Positions 27,091 to 43,900 of a stretch of 64,000 bases of DNA are shown here, piece after piece (the first letter of the stretch is position 1; every line of letters starts with the position of its first letter). The position numbers were made by a program, and so were the translations under genes. The stretch is from Perca fluviatilis (taxonomy: Eukaryota > Chordata > Actinopteri > Perciformes > Percidae), in assembly GCF_010015445.1 (NCBI RefSeq), contig NC_053121.1:29707934-29771933 (forward strand). The letters run 5' to 3'. The notes under the pieces are model-generated. The model was not told where the DNA came from and did not search any database. It saw only the letters and a list, made by a program, of their open reading frames with translations.

Positions 27091-29654
27091 CAGATGTTGC
27101 AGAGCTTGCAGGGTGGTTCTGATCAATAGTTTTATTTTTGAAGGAGCCAAAACAGGCCAAAATTTAAATCACAGCACAGCAGGACTCTGGTGCTGAAATC
27201 AAGCCGCTTTCAAAACTCAAAGATCATGACTTTGACTTGAAAGGGGGAATAGAGTAATGCTCAGTAATGCTATAGTCAATTGCCACTGGGGTGTAAATTT
27301 GGTTTTCGCAATCTGCACGTTAATGCCTCAAGAAAAAAATACATTAAAATACTGCTGACATAATTGTAATACACACATACACCTTTCTTATATCTCCACA
27401 TACAGTTTACTTGCATACATGTGTACTTGCGCCAACATTTATACACACGCATGCGTAGTATTCAGGGATGTATTTTATTTAGGGCCGCTTTGGCAGAACG
27501 GGCTAAACTCCTGTGTGCTTCGGAATAAATGTAGGCTAATAGCCACAGAGAAGATAGACAGACAGTCTATCTACAAACACACAACTAATCTCAGCACCTT
27601 GCCCATGCAGCGGTCAGGCAGCAGAGAGGGCTGCTTTGTGACTGGGGGAGGTGGGTGGGCTGAGGGTTTGGGGGGTTGGCCCTGGACCAATGGCGGCCCA
27701 TCGGCTTCAGCTAAAGGTCACATGGTGTGACCTCACACATTCTCACCCTCACCTAAAGGCCCGAGAAGAAGCTCTGCATAACAAGATGCACGGCCGTCCA
27801 TCTCCGCGGAACTCTAAACACCTCCCAACTAAATAATGTATCTGACCTGGTCGGCTTTTTTTCAGCAAAATTCTGCGAGATAAATTGGCTTTTGATTCAA
27901 TGAAACGCCATTCATGTATGTTTTCACACTGCAAAATGAAAAAATGTATACATCTTTGCCTGTGGCTTTGATTTAAAAGTATGCTTTGTGTAAAAATATT
28001 GACTTCCTGGTGTTAATTTATACGTCTGCATTCTTGGAACTAAATAGCAGAACAAAGACGTGCAAGCTTGCTCAATGCTGGTATCTGTTGCATGTGTGTT
28101 GGCTATATGTTGTGTATCGTATGCATGAATCTACATGCATGTGTATGTGTGAATTTGTGGAAGTGGTGTATCAGCCCCTCTCACAGTGGAGGCTTGGTGC
28201 TGTTTGAGGGCAGGCGGCTGGCCAGAGCGTGTGAAAGCAGACAACCAGGGCGAATTTCATGACGCACACACTTCCTGCTCTCTGAAGTTCTATTAAAGAA
28301 GGATGAAAAACAAAAACACACATCTGAGATGTTTTCTCTCCAAATCAATTTCTACACATTGCTGAAAAGATCAGCAGCACGGTCAGCTTTCATGGACCTT
28401 GAAATAGCAGAGGGAAAAAAATTATCCATCAGGAGAGGCATGAGAATTTATGTGATAAGAGGAAACATACCTTGTATTGTTAAAAAAAAAAAAATCTTTG
28501 AGAATACAGTTTACCGGTTGGCGTGTTGTATATTTCACCACTAAACCCTCAACGTCACCCGTCGTGATCTGGAGCGCCTGCTGAAGACCTAAAATGTAAA
28601 TGTTTGAGGTGTCTCTCTAAGTCATTTTCCTCTCTGAGGACCCTAATTGGACAAAAAAAAACATTAAAAACAGAAACAAGAATAGTGGAAAGGCACTCAG
28701 CACCCAATCAGTCAAAAAAAAAAAAAAGCTGCTGCTGGAGCTCTCTGGTGTGTCTGTTTGTGTGAGGCAGGCTACTGCAGAAGAAGAGCTTGCATGCTCA
28801 AACTGGATAAAAATGTCATTCAAGTGGAATTATTTAGCATTAAGGCTAAATATAGTAGACCTACCAAGCAGTAAGAAACACCTCTAAGCCTGCATGTTTG
28901 CGTTGACATATATACGCATCAGATCTTTTGTACATAATCGGTCCATTTTCTAAAATCATAATACCAAATGTGCAGAAAGCAACTGTATATAATTCATAAA
29001 AAAGGTAGCCTGCAGGTAGGCCAGCTACCTAAAGTCTTCCTCGTGCCTCTTCATGTTAACCTGACAAGTCTAAAGCTGCTAACATTTTAGCCATAACTGA
29101 AGCGTCGTGTTCAGACACCTTCAGTTTACACAGTCTGCCCCAGATGGCATCTCTCAGCACTGTTTTCTTTAGGCCTGTCATCTACTGTAACGTCTTAATT
29201 GACGTTTACCTCTATTCGCCGCTGTCAGCCACCCGGAGTCTGTGTCTGACGAGCAGCCTGGCAGAACAGTTTCCCAGGCTCCAACTTCACATAGAAAATT
29301 ACACCTTTTGTTTGTTTGTTTTAGTTTTGTTTTTTCTCTTTCTCATTTCGTGTCGTGCAATTCTCCCTTCACACGCAGGCTGAATGCACAAAATGCTGTG
29401 AAATTGTCAAAGTGTCTAGCTTCTACTTTACGCTCTCACCGGTTCATGATAGTTCAGTGGCCTGAGTGAAATCCTGGCAGTCTATTCTTATCTTATCTAG
29501 AAAACTGAAGATCGATAACCGCTCATTACAAAAGCCAACTATGGAAAGGTTTCCAACTGAATGTCACCGGCGTGCTCTGTTAAGTAATATTAGACATTTC
29601 AAATAGGTCAACTCATGCAAAAGATACAATTAATGTGGACACTTCCATACACCA

Positions 29655-29726
<72 letters not shown>

Positions 29727-32700
29727 TTTTTTTGTGTGAAGGTAGCCCCATAAAACAAAACCTCAAACACTCGCAGAGTTAATGTCATACTTTACTCGTG
29801 GCTCTGACTCTCCAGCTGTACAAACATGGCATATTTGGGCATAAAATGCACAATATTATGGAGAGGACCACTTTACTTTGGAAGCTTTACATCATTTATC
29901 CCCCTAATGCCACGTTCAGTTCAAAGCTAGAAGTCAGGAATTAGAGTTTCCTCAATAAAACCTCTGTGCTTTCATGTGGTCCAGTTATACAAGAATTATG
30001 GACACCCACGAGATTTAAATGCTAAATAATGTGTCTTATGTAACGGTTTCATTTTGTGTCAAACATATGTGGTAAATACGGAATTAAAAACACATTTTAA
30101 TGATTATAGCATTGGCAAAAGTAATCCTGTGTAGCATTTACAGTGTACACTGTCATAATAATGTTGCTGCAGTGCACTTTAGATACAGTATAGTGCATTA
30201 TAAGTTCAGTAAAAGGAAGTTCTGTCACACTAAAACGTGGTGCGAGGATAACCGGCCAACCAGATTCATAGCTCGGCTTTAACTGCATTTGTTCCTGTAC
30301 TGGACCCGGTTTCTGACATTAGTACCGTTATAGCTGCAAGATACTGAAAGGCAAATAGCATCTATAATTTATTTAACACCCATCAACTATATTGTCAAAC
30401 TACTTTTACGCCCTTGATTCGAGGGCTTTTTGGCTCCCTTTTAAACACATTAAAAGAAGACAAAAAAAATAAATAGGTTACAACTCTGCAACGTTTATGC
30501 AAGTTAAAAACGGTCTATGTATGCGGCCAAAAACTGTGTCCTATTGTGTTACATCTTGGGGACAAGCAAAAGAGATAAACAGCATTAAAAGATCTGAATA
30601 CAAAATAAATATCATCACTGCACAATACTGAAGAAACATCATCTTTGGTTTGGAACGTTACAGATTGTGCCTTGTGTCGAAAATGAATATGACTTTTGCC
30701 CTTTCGGATATAAATCTTTCTTATATAAAATATCCTAGATTTCAAATCACCGCATCTGCTCTTTATTGGACTACACACACTGTTGCTGATCTATACTGCA
30801 GACAATATATAGACAAAATAGTCACATTCAGGTTCAAATATATCATATATATACATTATACATTGCGCCTTACAAATATAACTCTGTCCTTGTGTTGAAT
30901 TTCTGTCACAGTGAGCAGAGTGACATCTAGCAGCAGTCAAATTAAACCCTGCCTATTAAGACATTAGCCATTGTTTTTATTGCAGGCCATTTCCTGCTCA
31001 AATTGTGTAATTCACTGCAGCTTCCTTGTTATATTGCACATGGTCTGACATCAACACGTTTTTGCCCTCTACTTCCAGGGCCAGTTGCAGTTTGTCTCCA
31101 ACCTGTCAGCAGCAGCTTGTGGTTACCATGCCTGCAGTTTGTGGTTACCATGCCTACAACGTCTCAACAACCGGTGCATCCATCCACAGCAAAACTCTGT
31201 CCTTTCAGTTGTTTAAAAGGTAGCAAAGACATTATTTCTTCCATTTCTCCCAGTGGTTATTCAGGATTACTTCCATTCTGTGCACATTTAGTTTTTTTTA
31301 GTTATTTTCCATTTCTGTGCAATATGTTCTGGTTTATTCTTTGTGCATCATCATAATTATCTAGTTAGAATTTAAACGTTCACATTTGTTTCCATCAGTG
31401 TTTGTCGAATGTTTTATAAATACACTGAAATAAGTCATTCCTTCATTTCATTAATCCAAGGTGTAATTCCCAAAAGTAATGTGTCCATTGAGAAAACAGA
31501 AGAAAAAAAAAACATGACTCTGTATTGTTGACAGCACCCTTGTGTCCACGGTAAATATGAAATTCACAGCCTGTTAGCTTGGTTTAGCTTAGCACAAAGT
31601 GATAATTCTAAATAAATGGGGAAACAGCTGTCAAAAGCTAACAAAAATTTGCTTACAAAATTCATGTACAGTAGTAACTCCCTGGAGTCACCGCTGGTTG
31701 CTCGCAAACCTCGCAGTGGCGACAAGATCTGCAGAAAGGTACTGCACCCAGCCAAGAAAACATTTTCACGATTGTTTATTTCTGTTTACTTGCATACTGT
31801 ATATGTAGGGTTAGGGTGGGGGAGGGGGGACAGCAAGCATGCGGTTGTTTGGTAAATTACTATTAGACATTCAGAGAAGATTTGAATTGCTATTTTTTAT
31901 TATTATCATTTTGGTGCTGGTGATTTTTCTTTGGGGCTGGCTAAAACCTCATTTTGGGGGGCGGGGTTAAAAAATGACTATGCAGGAAAAACCCTGTATG
32001 TGTGTCAAATAAGATGACAAATAAATTGATATTACATTTTGAAATGTCGAGACGATCAGCAGTGAAATAAACAATTAACTGGTGACAAAAAAAGTGAACA
32101 CTCCACCTGGCGTACCTGGTGGCTCCACACCTCTCGCAGCCTACAGCAGTTCCAACCCAACAAGAACAGACGGTGTGGGGAGCGACTTATTGGATTGGAT
32201 CCCACCCAGCAGTGACTTATACGCTCAACCTATATGTCACAGATGGTAGGATTTCAGTGTGGTTGATATAGGAAAGCCACTAAGGATTATTGATCTTTTC
32301 CAAGATCTGCTCTCTGTGCCTGATCTCCGCAGGATCTGAACATCCGCAGAGACCTGGAGGGGAGCGGAGCCGCTGGAATCTCCGTCTACCTCTGACGGTT
32401 AAGGTAATACTAGGGAACATTCTCACAAAACGTTCCCACTATCTAGGCTATCGCTATACTGTATGCTGTAGTATCATAGCGCGTCGACCTATAGCCAGGT
32501 GATTACATGTTTTACACATTGGTCGTTCATGTTAGGTTTTCAAATGTTAATGTAATGGCAAAAATTACATTTAAGCATAATTCCTTGTATTTTTATGTTT
32601 TATTTCTACTTTAATTCTCTCACATTATTGAAAGACAGTTTATCTCAGCTTCTGCTTAAATTGCTGAGGTGTCCAGTCTGGAACATTATGTGAGCCGTTT

Positions 32701-33822
32701 GTCTGAACAGATAAAGGGACAAGGTCACCCTAAAACTCATGTTTTCCCATGCCAGTTAAGATGTAACTGGGGGGTGAAAGTCGTACAGGGAGGAGGAGGC
32801 GAAATGGCTCCAAGATGTCTCTTGCATTTCTCTGATTGTCTTCATGTGTATCAGATTGCCTGTCAAAATTGTAGCGTCATAATAATCCAAGTGCGTGTGT
32901 GCTGTCACTCTGAAGGTGCATATAAGCCTGGTGTTCTGTTCACTCATTTGAGAAACTGACTCCACACTGGGCTGCGGCCTTTTGTGAAATCATGTTGCTC
33001 CTATATTTGCAAATATATCTTTTTTAATAAAATACAAAAACCCAACTTGGTGTTTAGTCTCAGTCTGTCTTATTTGTTTCAATTTACTAAACTCTGAAAT
33101 TTCCCCCCCTGCTGCAAAGGAAACTTCCACGACATTATGCTTTCATATAAACTGAAACACAATTGGGCAGTTAGCATGACTAGCACGAGCCGCTGTGTAG
33201 CAACAGAATAAAGAAAAGAACACCACCTACCGCAACTCAAACTGTAACCCACATCCAAAGTTACTCACTGTTGACTCACTGTTTGCTTGCCAACAGCTCT
33301 CTGGGTAGATTAAGTCCAAAACCACAACAGTAATAATCACTTTGCTTCAAAGATGTCCCTAAAATGAGAAAACAAGAACCTTGCAGATTACTCCTTTAAG
33401 ATGAAGTTACACATAGTGGGATATCTACTGCATGTTAAATGCCATCCATCCATTTTATCAACAGGGGTACTGCGACTAGACAACACATCAATGCACATCT
33501 TCAGCATTTGCAGTGAAAAGCAGCATCCTGAAGATCTTATGCCAACGATGCTGATGCTGCATTGATGATCAATGGCAATTTTACAGTTGATCAATCTTGT
33601 GTAATAAATCATGTGTACAATTGACATAGTCCTTAGCAATATCCAATCTGATGGTGTATCTGTGTGTGGCTGTGAAAAGATATCCTAAAAATGAATTATA
33701 TATAAAAATGTTAATAAAGAACTTGTGTGTCCCAGTGTTCGGTTGTCCTGGTATATCAAAAACATGAACAAATTCCTGTGACATTTTGTTGACAGGTACC
33801 GAGACAAGAAACGACACATCTC
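27089..33822. other. Intergenic DNA, no gene recognised
   Basis: Contains a GT tract (29657-29725) and a short tandem duplication of TGTGGTTACCATGCCT (about 31119-31157). At about 31565-31680 there is a degenerate dispersed repeat with TTAGCTTGGTTTAGCTTAGC, and at 33380-33405 a piece resembling a TTAA-flanked MITE end. No exon of ENPEP or any other protein could be recognised, although short exons could be missed by eye. Confidence 0.4.
29657..29725. repeat. GT microsatellite, about 34 units
   Basis: Uninterrupted GT repeat. Confidence 0.97.
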
Positions 33823-34258
33823 AAATTGTTTTTGTCCAACCCATAGTCCAAAACCCAAAAGTATTTAATCTACAATTTATGATGTTAAATTGAGAAGAGC
33901 TGCAAATTCTCACACTCGATAAGCTATTTAGTATTTTTTGTCAGTATTACTCAACTACTTGTTTTAGCACTTTTATACAATATAATTATTTTACTGGTGA
34001 AGGTATTATGGGGAACTGCATATACATGTTACACCACTATAACATAATCTATCACAGTGTGAGCACCTCAGTGCATCCTGATGGCAGAGGAAATGTGTTA
34101 TAAAATAAGATTTGTGTTTCAGAACACGTGTGTTTTTGCCTCAAGGACACCGTGTATTTAAAGCACACCGAGCAAATCAGAAGGAACAAGGTGTTATGTT
34201 AGGAGTGCTGATTCTACAAAAAGGGCACAGGTTGGGGGTATGAGGAGGTAGTATAATA
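33823..34258 (+). repeat. Direct duplicate A of a 0.4-kb segment (partner 37547-37956)
   Basis: Long blocks are identical or nearly so in the partner, for example GAGAAGAGCTGCAAATTCTC, TATTATGGGGAACTGCATAT and GGTGTTATGTTAGGAGTGCT, in the same order and orientation. Copy A has about 20 extra bases near 33960-33985. The left part resembles the inside of the hAT-like family described at 37388. Frames across it are disrupted in this copy, and differences from copy B change amino acids as often as not, so it is not treated as an exon. Confidence 0.85.
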
Positions 34259-37387
<3,129 letters not shown>

Positions 37388-37956
37388 AGGGCTGCGACTA
37401 ACAATTACTGTATTAATCCATTTATCAGTCAACATTTTTTCCAATTGTTTGAGTAATTGTTTAATCAAAATGAACCCTATAGCCATAATCAAAAATAGTG
37501 GAAAATGGCCATCACAAGCCCTGAGAGCCTGAGGTGACATTGTCTTAAATTGCTTCTTTTGTCCAATCAACAGTCAAAAATCCCAAAAGTATTTAATCTA
37601 CAATTGTAATGTTAAATTGAGAAGAGCTGCAAATTCTCACACTCGAGAAGCTATTTAGTATTTTTTGTCAGTATTACTCAACTTATTGTTGGCTTTTACT
37701 GGTGCAGGTATTATGGGGAACTGCATATACACGTTACACCACGATAACTTAATCTATCACAGTGTGGGCACCTTAGTGCATCCAGATGGCCGGGGAAATG
37801 TGTTAACAAAATGTGTTTCAGAACACGTGTGTTTTTGCCTCAAGGACACAGTGTATTTAAAGCACACCGAGCAAAACGGTAGGAACAAGGTGTTATGTTA
37901 GGAGTGCTGATTCTACAAAAAGGGCACAGGTTGGGGATATGAGGAGGGAGTATAAT
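37388..37956 (+). mobile_element. hAT-like MITE remnant continuing into duplicate B of the 0.4-kb segment
   Basis: The left part begins TAGGGCTGCGACTAACAATT and continues with ATTAATCCATTTATCAGTC and AGTGGAAAATGGCCATCAC, the pattern of a very common fish hAT-like MITE. From about 37547 to 37956 it is a direct duplicate of 33823-34258. A frame at 37665-37901 is open here but broken in the partner copy. The simplest reading is that both copies belong to one longer non-autonomous element, and that copy A has lost its left end. Confidence 0.55.
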
Positions 37957-38026
37957 GCATCATGTTGATGTATGATTGATTATACATGGGTGGTGGTCAT
38001 GGGAAACCAGTTATCTTCCTTTAGAA

Positions 38027-38293
38027 CACACGTGTCAAACTCAAATCTAAATCTGGCCCCTTGCTAATTTTGATCCAGCCCCTACCTACATTTAGGTTCA
38101 CAATACATTTTGGCCCACCTACTTTGTCACTTTTCACAACGTTTTTTTTGACAAGACTATATGAGACATGCAATAATTCAGTCAAAGCTATTTGACTTTT
38201 CCCATGACATAAAAGCAATACACTATGTCTGGCCATTGATGCGATTCTCATATTCTAGTGTGGCCCTTATGGAACTTGAGTTTGTCACCCCTG
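38027..38293. mobile_element. hAT-type MITE, 267 bp, perfect 8-bp target duplication
   Basis: Ends are CACACGTGTCAAACTCAA on the left and the reverse complement of CAGGGGTGACAAACTCAAG on the right. The flanks are the identical 8-mer CTTTAGAA (38019-38026 and 38294-38301). The size, inverted ends and 8-bp duplication place it in the hAT superfamily. It is non-coding; the interior has the TCTGGCCCC and TGTGGCCCT blocks usual for this family. Confidence 0.88.
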
Positions 38294-38356
38294 CTTTAGA
38301 AGAACTTCCTTTAGTAGATAACACATGTGGATATCCATGCCTCTAACTTCCTTTCT

Positions 38357-38706
38357 AAGAGGGATTATCGGCCCTGGTCGATTATCAGGCCATTTTTTGG
38401 CAGTTTGGAGATTATCTGTATTGGAGTTTTATTTGACCAATAAAGTTAAAGTCCCGCCCACAACACTATGACCATCTTTTACTGTGTATTATGTTAAAAG
38501 TTTCTGATTCATTAAATAATTGCTTAAAGCATTTAAACAAAGTTTGGTGTTGGAGTTAGTAACATTCCAAAATCTTTGACTTAAGTTTGACTTAAAGATT
38601 TTCATTCTCACTGTAAATGCATATCGGTTCCAAATATCAGTTATCGGTTTCATTAACTACCAATAATCGGTATCGGCCTTGAAAAAACAGTATCGGTCGA
38701 TCCCTA
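38357..38706. mobile_element. Older hAT-like MITE with TATCGG motifs, decayed target duplication
   Basis: The left end GAGGGATTATCGG and the right end (reverse complement TAGGGATCGACCG) form imperfect inverted repeats. ATCGG units recur near the right side. The flanks CTTTCTAA and ATTTCTAC agree at six of eight positions, which fits an old 8-bp duplication. Non-coding. Confidence 0.55.
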
Positions 38707-39544
38707 ATTTCTACACAAATAAAATGCAGCAATTTACAGTACAATGTACAGCACAGCCAAGAGGTAATTTCATGGTGACGGGTACGGGTTATGAGATTAC
38801 TGTAGCTGGTATCTCTGCTCTTCTATGATGAGGTCTCCCAGATCTAAAGTGAAACAGGAGCTTATGTTTTGTGATTCTATAACTCTGAAACCAAATCTTG
38901 ATGCATATTGCTGAAACATCTTTTGGTTTCAAACGCCGTATCTAAGGTTTAAGGTGCCCTAATGTTTTTATCGATGTTATACTTTTTTATACATTTTCTA
39001 AACAGAGATGACACAGAACAAGTGGTTACCGTTTGAAAAAAAGGTCTTTAAATCCTTGGTAGATAGATTATAAGGCATGATTTTGTAAAGATGCGATAAA
39101 TGGGAAAAAAAAATAGGCAATAATGAGGGCACATGGTTTTGTGACAATCGAAATGACACAAGCAGTCAGTTAAATTTCATAGCAAGGTAAAGTTCACTCC
39201 GTTTGGAGGGTTTGATTAGGTTGAAGGGTCTTTGTATGGGTGGGAATCACCAGAGGCCTCACGATACCATCTCAATACGATATTATTGCAACCCTATTTA
39301 AACACATTGCAATTTTTTCCAAATTTGAAATGATGTCCCTACAAGGAAACTTTGTCAACATCCGTTTTATCTAAAAAAAACAAATAGCTCTACTTAGTTA
39401 CTTTATAATGGAGAAGAGCAAGTAAAGAGAAGGAAAAAAAAAGGAAATATCCATGCTCACATTGGAGATGAAGCCAAATAATAGTTACAGTTCTACTTAA
39501 GATATAAATAATTTTAAAAAGTCCCTGTACATTTTTTCGATTGA
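38707..39544. other. Intergenic DNA with a partial hAT-like fragment
   Basis: Around 39240-39330 the sequence GGGAATCACCAGAGGCCTC followed by ACGATACCATC and TACGATATTATTGCA resembles the end of a small fish hAT-like element; its other end was not located. No gene was seen. Confidence 0.35.
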
Positions 39545-39800
39545 CTGATGGATTTTCAAGTTCAAGTTCCTTTATTTGTCCAGTGAGGCAATTTGTTGTG
39601 CAGCGGATAATATAGTACAATACACACAGAATCATACACACAGTACAGAGATTGCCTACCTTGCAGGATTTTTGCACAAAACAAAAGCATATTATAATCA
39701 TTCAAACAAGAACAAAAGCACAAAAGACATTTTAGATGTTCTGCCTCAACACGTGTCTTCTTGCTGATGGTAACCTTGCAGTCCCCCCATACTCACACAC
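39545..39800 (-). mobile_element. Possible 3' tail of a retroelement on the minus strand
   Basis: TTCAAGTTCAAGTTCCTTTATTTGTC resembles the reverse complement of LINE or SINE tails common in fish (GACAAATAAAGG ending). The following AATTTGTTGTGCAG fits the same tail type. No coding portion is present. Family and boundaries are uncertain. Confidence 0.35.
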
Positions 39801-40514
39801 ATACCTTTTGCATGTTCACATGAGTGCCTTCCCGGATTACAAAAGGACTCAACTCATGAATGCATGAACTCTCTGTAATATTCCACTCCAGATGCCTGAC
39901 ATGCCTACCAAACTTCACTACACACGTGCTCGCTAACCCAAGAAACACAACAGACACACAGGTAAGCCTGTATGTCGACACAAGTACATTGACACGGCCC
40001 TTATATGCTTCAACAACACCAGATATTTATTTGATGTGGAGGGAATGAACTGGGATGATGAAATCCCGGCTGATGCTGTAAGTAGGCCCGGCCTCAGCGG
40101 CAGGCACTCCACCGGGAGACTTTTAGAGGATATGTTTCGACAGACAGGTGAGAGGTCACACCTTTCAGTCCTACAACTGAATTACACTCAAAGAGACCCC
40201 GTGGGAAACTAAGGACGCCATGATGAAATCTAAAAGCTGGATATTTTGGTAAGCGTAATTAGGTAACAGGGGAGAAGAAGAGCAAGAGTGAAAAGGTGCA
40301 GGAACATAAGCACAGTTGAGTCGGCGGGCTGAGGGGGAGCAGATTGATTTATGTGAATACTCAGTTGATCTTTGCCATCCAGGCTCTGACCTCATTAGTG
40401 CCTGAAAGTACATGCCTATAGCTACATACAGAAAAAGCTGCAGAGTGACAATAATTAACTCCAAAAGCCCCATAAAAACACATTAATAGATGCTGGCGCC
40501 AGTCATTAGGTAGA
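39801..40514. other. Intergenic DNA, no gene seen
   Basis: Mixed sequence without recognisable genes or repeats. Confidence 0.35.
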
Positions 40515-40957
40515 ATCATAGTCTATTTCGACAACGATTCATTTCCGGGATTGTTCAGGTTCAGGGAATCCCTCATTTTGGCCGGATGTCAGTCACCTTC
40601 CGCTTTCTTTGTGTTGGTATTCTAAACTCTGGTTGATTTATGAGGACTATGGTCAACTGCTCCTCAGATCTCTGCAGGGTAAATCCAGACACCTAGCAGC
40701 TAGATCTGAGTTTTCTGTTGCATAACTAAAAACAACATATGAACGAGCACATGTTCCACAAAAACAAATTCCTTCCCGAGGCTACTTTGCAGAGGCACAG
40801 TCGCTCCATCGCTTAGCACCGCCCAGAACGATTGTGATTGGTTTAAAGATATCCCAATAAACCAGAGCACGCTTTTCTACCATTCAGAATGCTGTGTCGA
40901 CTAGCCAGACCCTCCTCCACGGCGCTGTGAGGAAGGTCTGGCAATGCAAGTCTAGTG
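40515..40957 (+). mobile_element. Palindrome-tipped dispersed repeat, copy 2
   Basis: Homologous in the same orientation to 2620-3056. The right end again forms an inverted hairpin: AGCCAGACCCTCCTC facing GAGGAAGGTCTGGC. GAATCA occurs just outside both ends (about 40514 and 40962), possibly a target duplication. This copy has an additional internal piece (about 40715-40795) absent from copy 1, so one copy has suffered a deletion. Confidence 0.7.
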
Positions 40958-43900
40958 GAATCACATTAAATGTGGCCATTCCCAAAAAAAGCACCTCCAA
41001 CCATTGCAGGACATATACCACTTGGTGAACCTGGATCACCTAAACCCAGTAAACCACAAAGGCAGAAGCAGGTCACGACATGGCAGTACTGTATATGCAT
41101 CAGAGGTATACGTGCAGTTTAGTGTCCAAAATTCCCTGTAACGTTACCCCATTTGTACAGGTCCTAGGCTATCCCCTGACCAATCGACTATCCTAACCTT
41201 AACCACTCGAGGTCAAATGCCTAACCCCAACCAATCGAGCTGCTTCGTAGGGTGTGTCTTGGCATGGCCATAGTGGAATTTGGAACACTAAACTGCACGT
41301 AAACCTGCAGCAGATATTGTACACGTATATCAAATCACTGACATTCATACACTATGAAATGCCATGTAGCATTAATAAATCAGCAGATGACCATCAGTAG
41401 GTGGACATAAACATAAGGCTGGCATTGAATCTGGCTGAGCGGAACAAACCACAGGAGCTGAGATTATAAGATATAATTATAATGATGACAAACAACCCGA
41501 CACATAATACCATTTCTTGGGGGCTGAGCCATTTCTCTAATGTTCAGCTGAATATCAACAGAGCGTGGAAGAAACCTATCCTGTGTGTGACAATGACCGT
41601 GATGGATTTCCTATAAAGCCCAAATGAGAGAGAGAATTGTGCATGGGCAGTGTGTGGCAACATTAGACTTTCTGAAAAGTTTCTACTATTTAGTCCACAC
41701 CACATTTTGAGTGCAGCCTAAATAACAGAAACACTATAATGCAATACAATTCAACAGCCCAACAACATCCTTCAAAATGATCATATAGTTGAATCAACAA
41801 AAACTGAATATTATAACCTCCATTATAATTACCCAAGTGTAGCCTATATTCCCCTCTACACAAGCCCCGGTTTACATTGAACCAATAGAAAAAAAAACCC
41901 AAAACGATTGTAATTGTCTGTAGAGGGAGATATAATGTAATCAAGGCAGCGCGCGCGCACGCGTACACACACACACACTCCCAAATTTGTCATATTTGAC
42001 CCTAATGTAAATCAGCAGTATAAAATCATAATGCATCCACCAAACACCAATCAATGGCTACAACAAGAACTATTCACAATTAACACTTAAAAGCAAATAT
42101 TGCACTTTAGATAGGAAGAAAGCAGCATCGGGGCAGAAAATAGGCTAATGGCTAGCAGCCTCCAAAGACAGTGTGAGCACAAGACTAGCAGCAACTAGCA
42201 GCATCAGCAACCTCAATGATACAGCCCATGCACACACAAAACCAACTGCACAGACCTCAGACACCAAGTCCAAACATGAATGTAAGCACAAGTACCAAGA
42301 ACTTACTCGGTGAAGTGTCTCCGGGAAGGGTTGCAGTGAGTGGCTCCAAGCAGGACAGAAAACATTAGCTTGGTGGCTTTAAGCGAGCATTCAGGCCACA
42401 GCTTATAGTATGGAAGTCGGGGAAACAACTGATAGCGCCAAACGAAGCGACATTAGGACTGTTAATAGGCGAGCTTTATTATGATATGTATACATTAATG
42501 AGCAGCTAAAGTTCACAGATGTGTTACAGCAGAGTGAGCTAAAGAGCAGCTTTGCAGACCAAACCAGTCGTCAGGGCATTGCCAGTTTAAATAGACCGCC
42601 AATAGACCGCCTTGCAAAAGGGTGCGTTAATTATGGGTTGCAGCAGGTGTGTAATGTCACGTGATAGTGTAGCACCGCACCTGAACACCTGGGAGAGTTC
42701 TGTCAAAGAGAAGTTCACTATATATCACTCTTTACCACTGTTAGGTTAACAAAACAAAACATAGGCCTACATTAGAAATATGTCTTGCATTTATTGTTTG
42801 TGGTGTATGGATCGAGATGATTTCTTATTTCTATTGATAACTGACCAAATGTAGACAACAGTAAAGTTAATAAAATTGTATTTATATAGTATGACTATAA
42901 TATTTGTCTATAGGGTGGGAGGAGTTCATGTCTTGTATTACATTTCTTTAAATTAAGAAAATTTACCATATGCCACATATAGCCTATGTGACAAATTACA
43001 AACTGAACAAACTCCCATCACAAATGTTTCCTTTATATTTCACACACATAATTCTTAATAAGATATGGCAAACATGCTCTAAAAAGGTGTCCCACTTTAG
43101 CTAAGCAAACATGGGAGAGTGCTCCAAAAGTTCTTAGTCCAATGTATTTGCTGGTTCACTTTCCCTGAATAAATGCCAACCAGTCTCTCTTTGGCTTGTA
43201 ATCATTTCCACAATGATGAAATAAAAGTCACTGTTCAGTGACAAATGGTGGTGTGGCAAGATTTTGGGTTCCATTAAGTCCAATGACCAAACAAGTCAAT
43301 GCCTAAAGACCCCACCTTTGCTGAACCCACCCATTGTAAATGTCAGATTTGTCATGAGTCCCTGAAGCAAAGCTTCTCTCCACTCCAGTTAGACCACAAT
43401 GCAACAATACATTTTGCATTCAGAGTAAAGTGATCAATGGATATGTGTAAACTTCAGTTTATATCTAGCCTACAAAACAGTGATGTCTGTATCATACTAA
43501 AAAAACATATCTTTCATGTAAGACAACACATACACCTACAATGGATCATGGGATTTTACACGCAGTGACAAATACAATACAAATCTCACTTAAAGTGACT
43601 ATATGTACCTTTTTAATGTTTCTGAAACTGTGTAATTTTCCATCTGATTATCATGACCTTTAACCTCAAACGAGACTGTTGAAACAGTGAAAAGAACACT
43701 ATTTCTATATAGTTTTTATTAAGGCCTCTGCCCGGGTCCGATTTTTCCCGAAAAGTCACAAAATGAAGAAAGAAAACACCTTTACGACAGCAGGTGTGGT
43801 AAAAACGCTTTTGTCAAAAGTGGCCATTTGAATCAACACAAACTGAAAGTTACTTTGAGAACAGAAGTATTGTGATGTTCCGGGGGAATGTGGAAAGCCT

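Noticed and set aside
37665..37901. 78-codon frame in duplicate B that looked exon-like
   Set aside because: The equivalent frame is disrupted in the duplicate at 33.8-34.3 kb, and differences between copies are not biased to silent changes.
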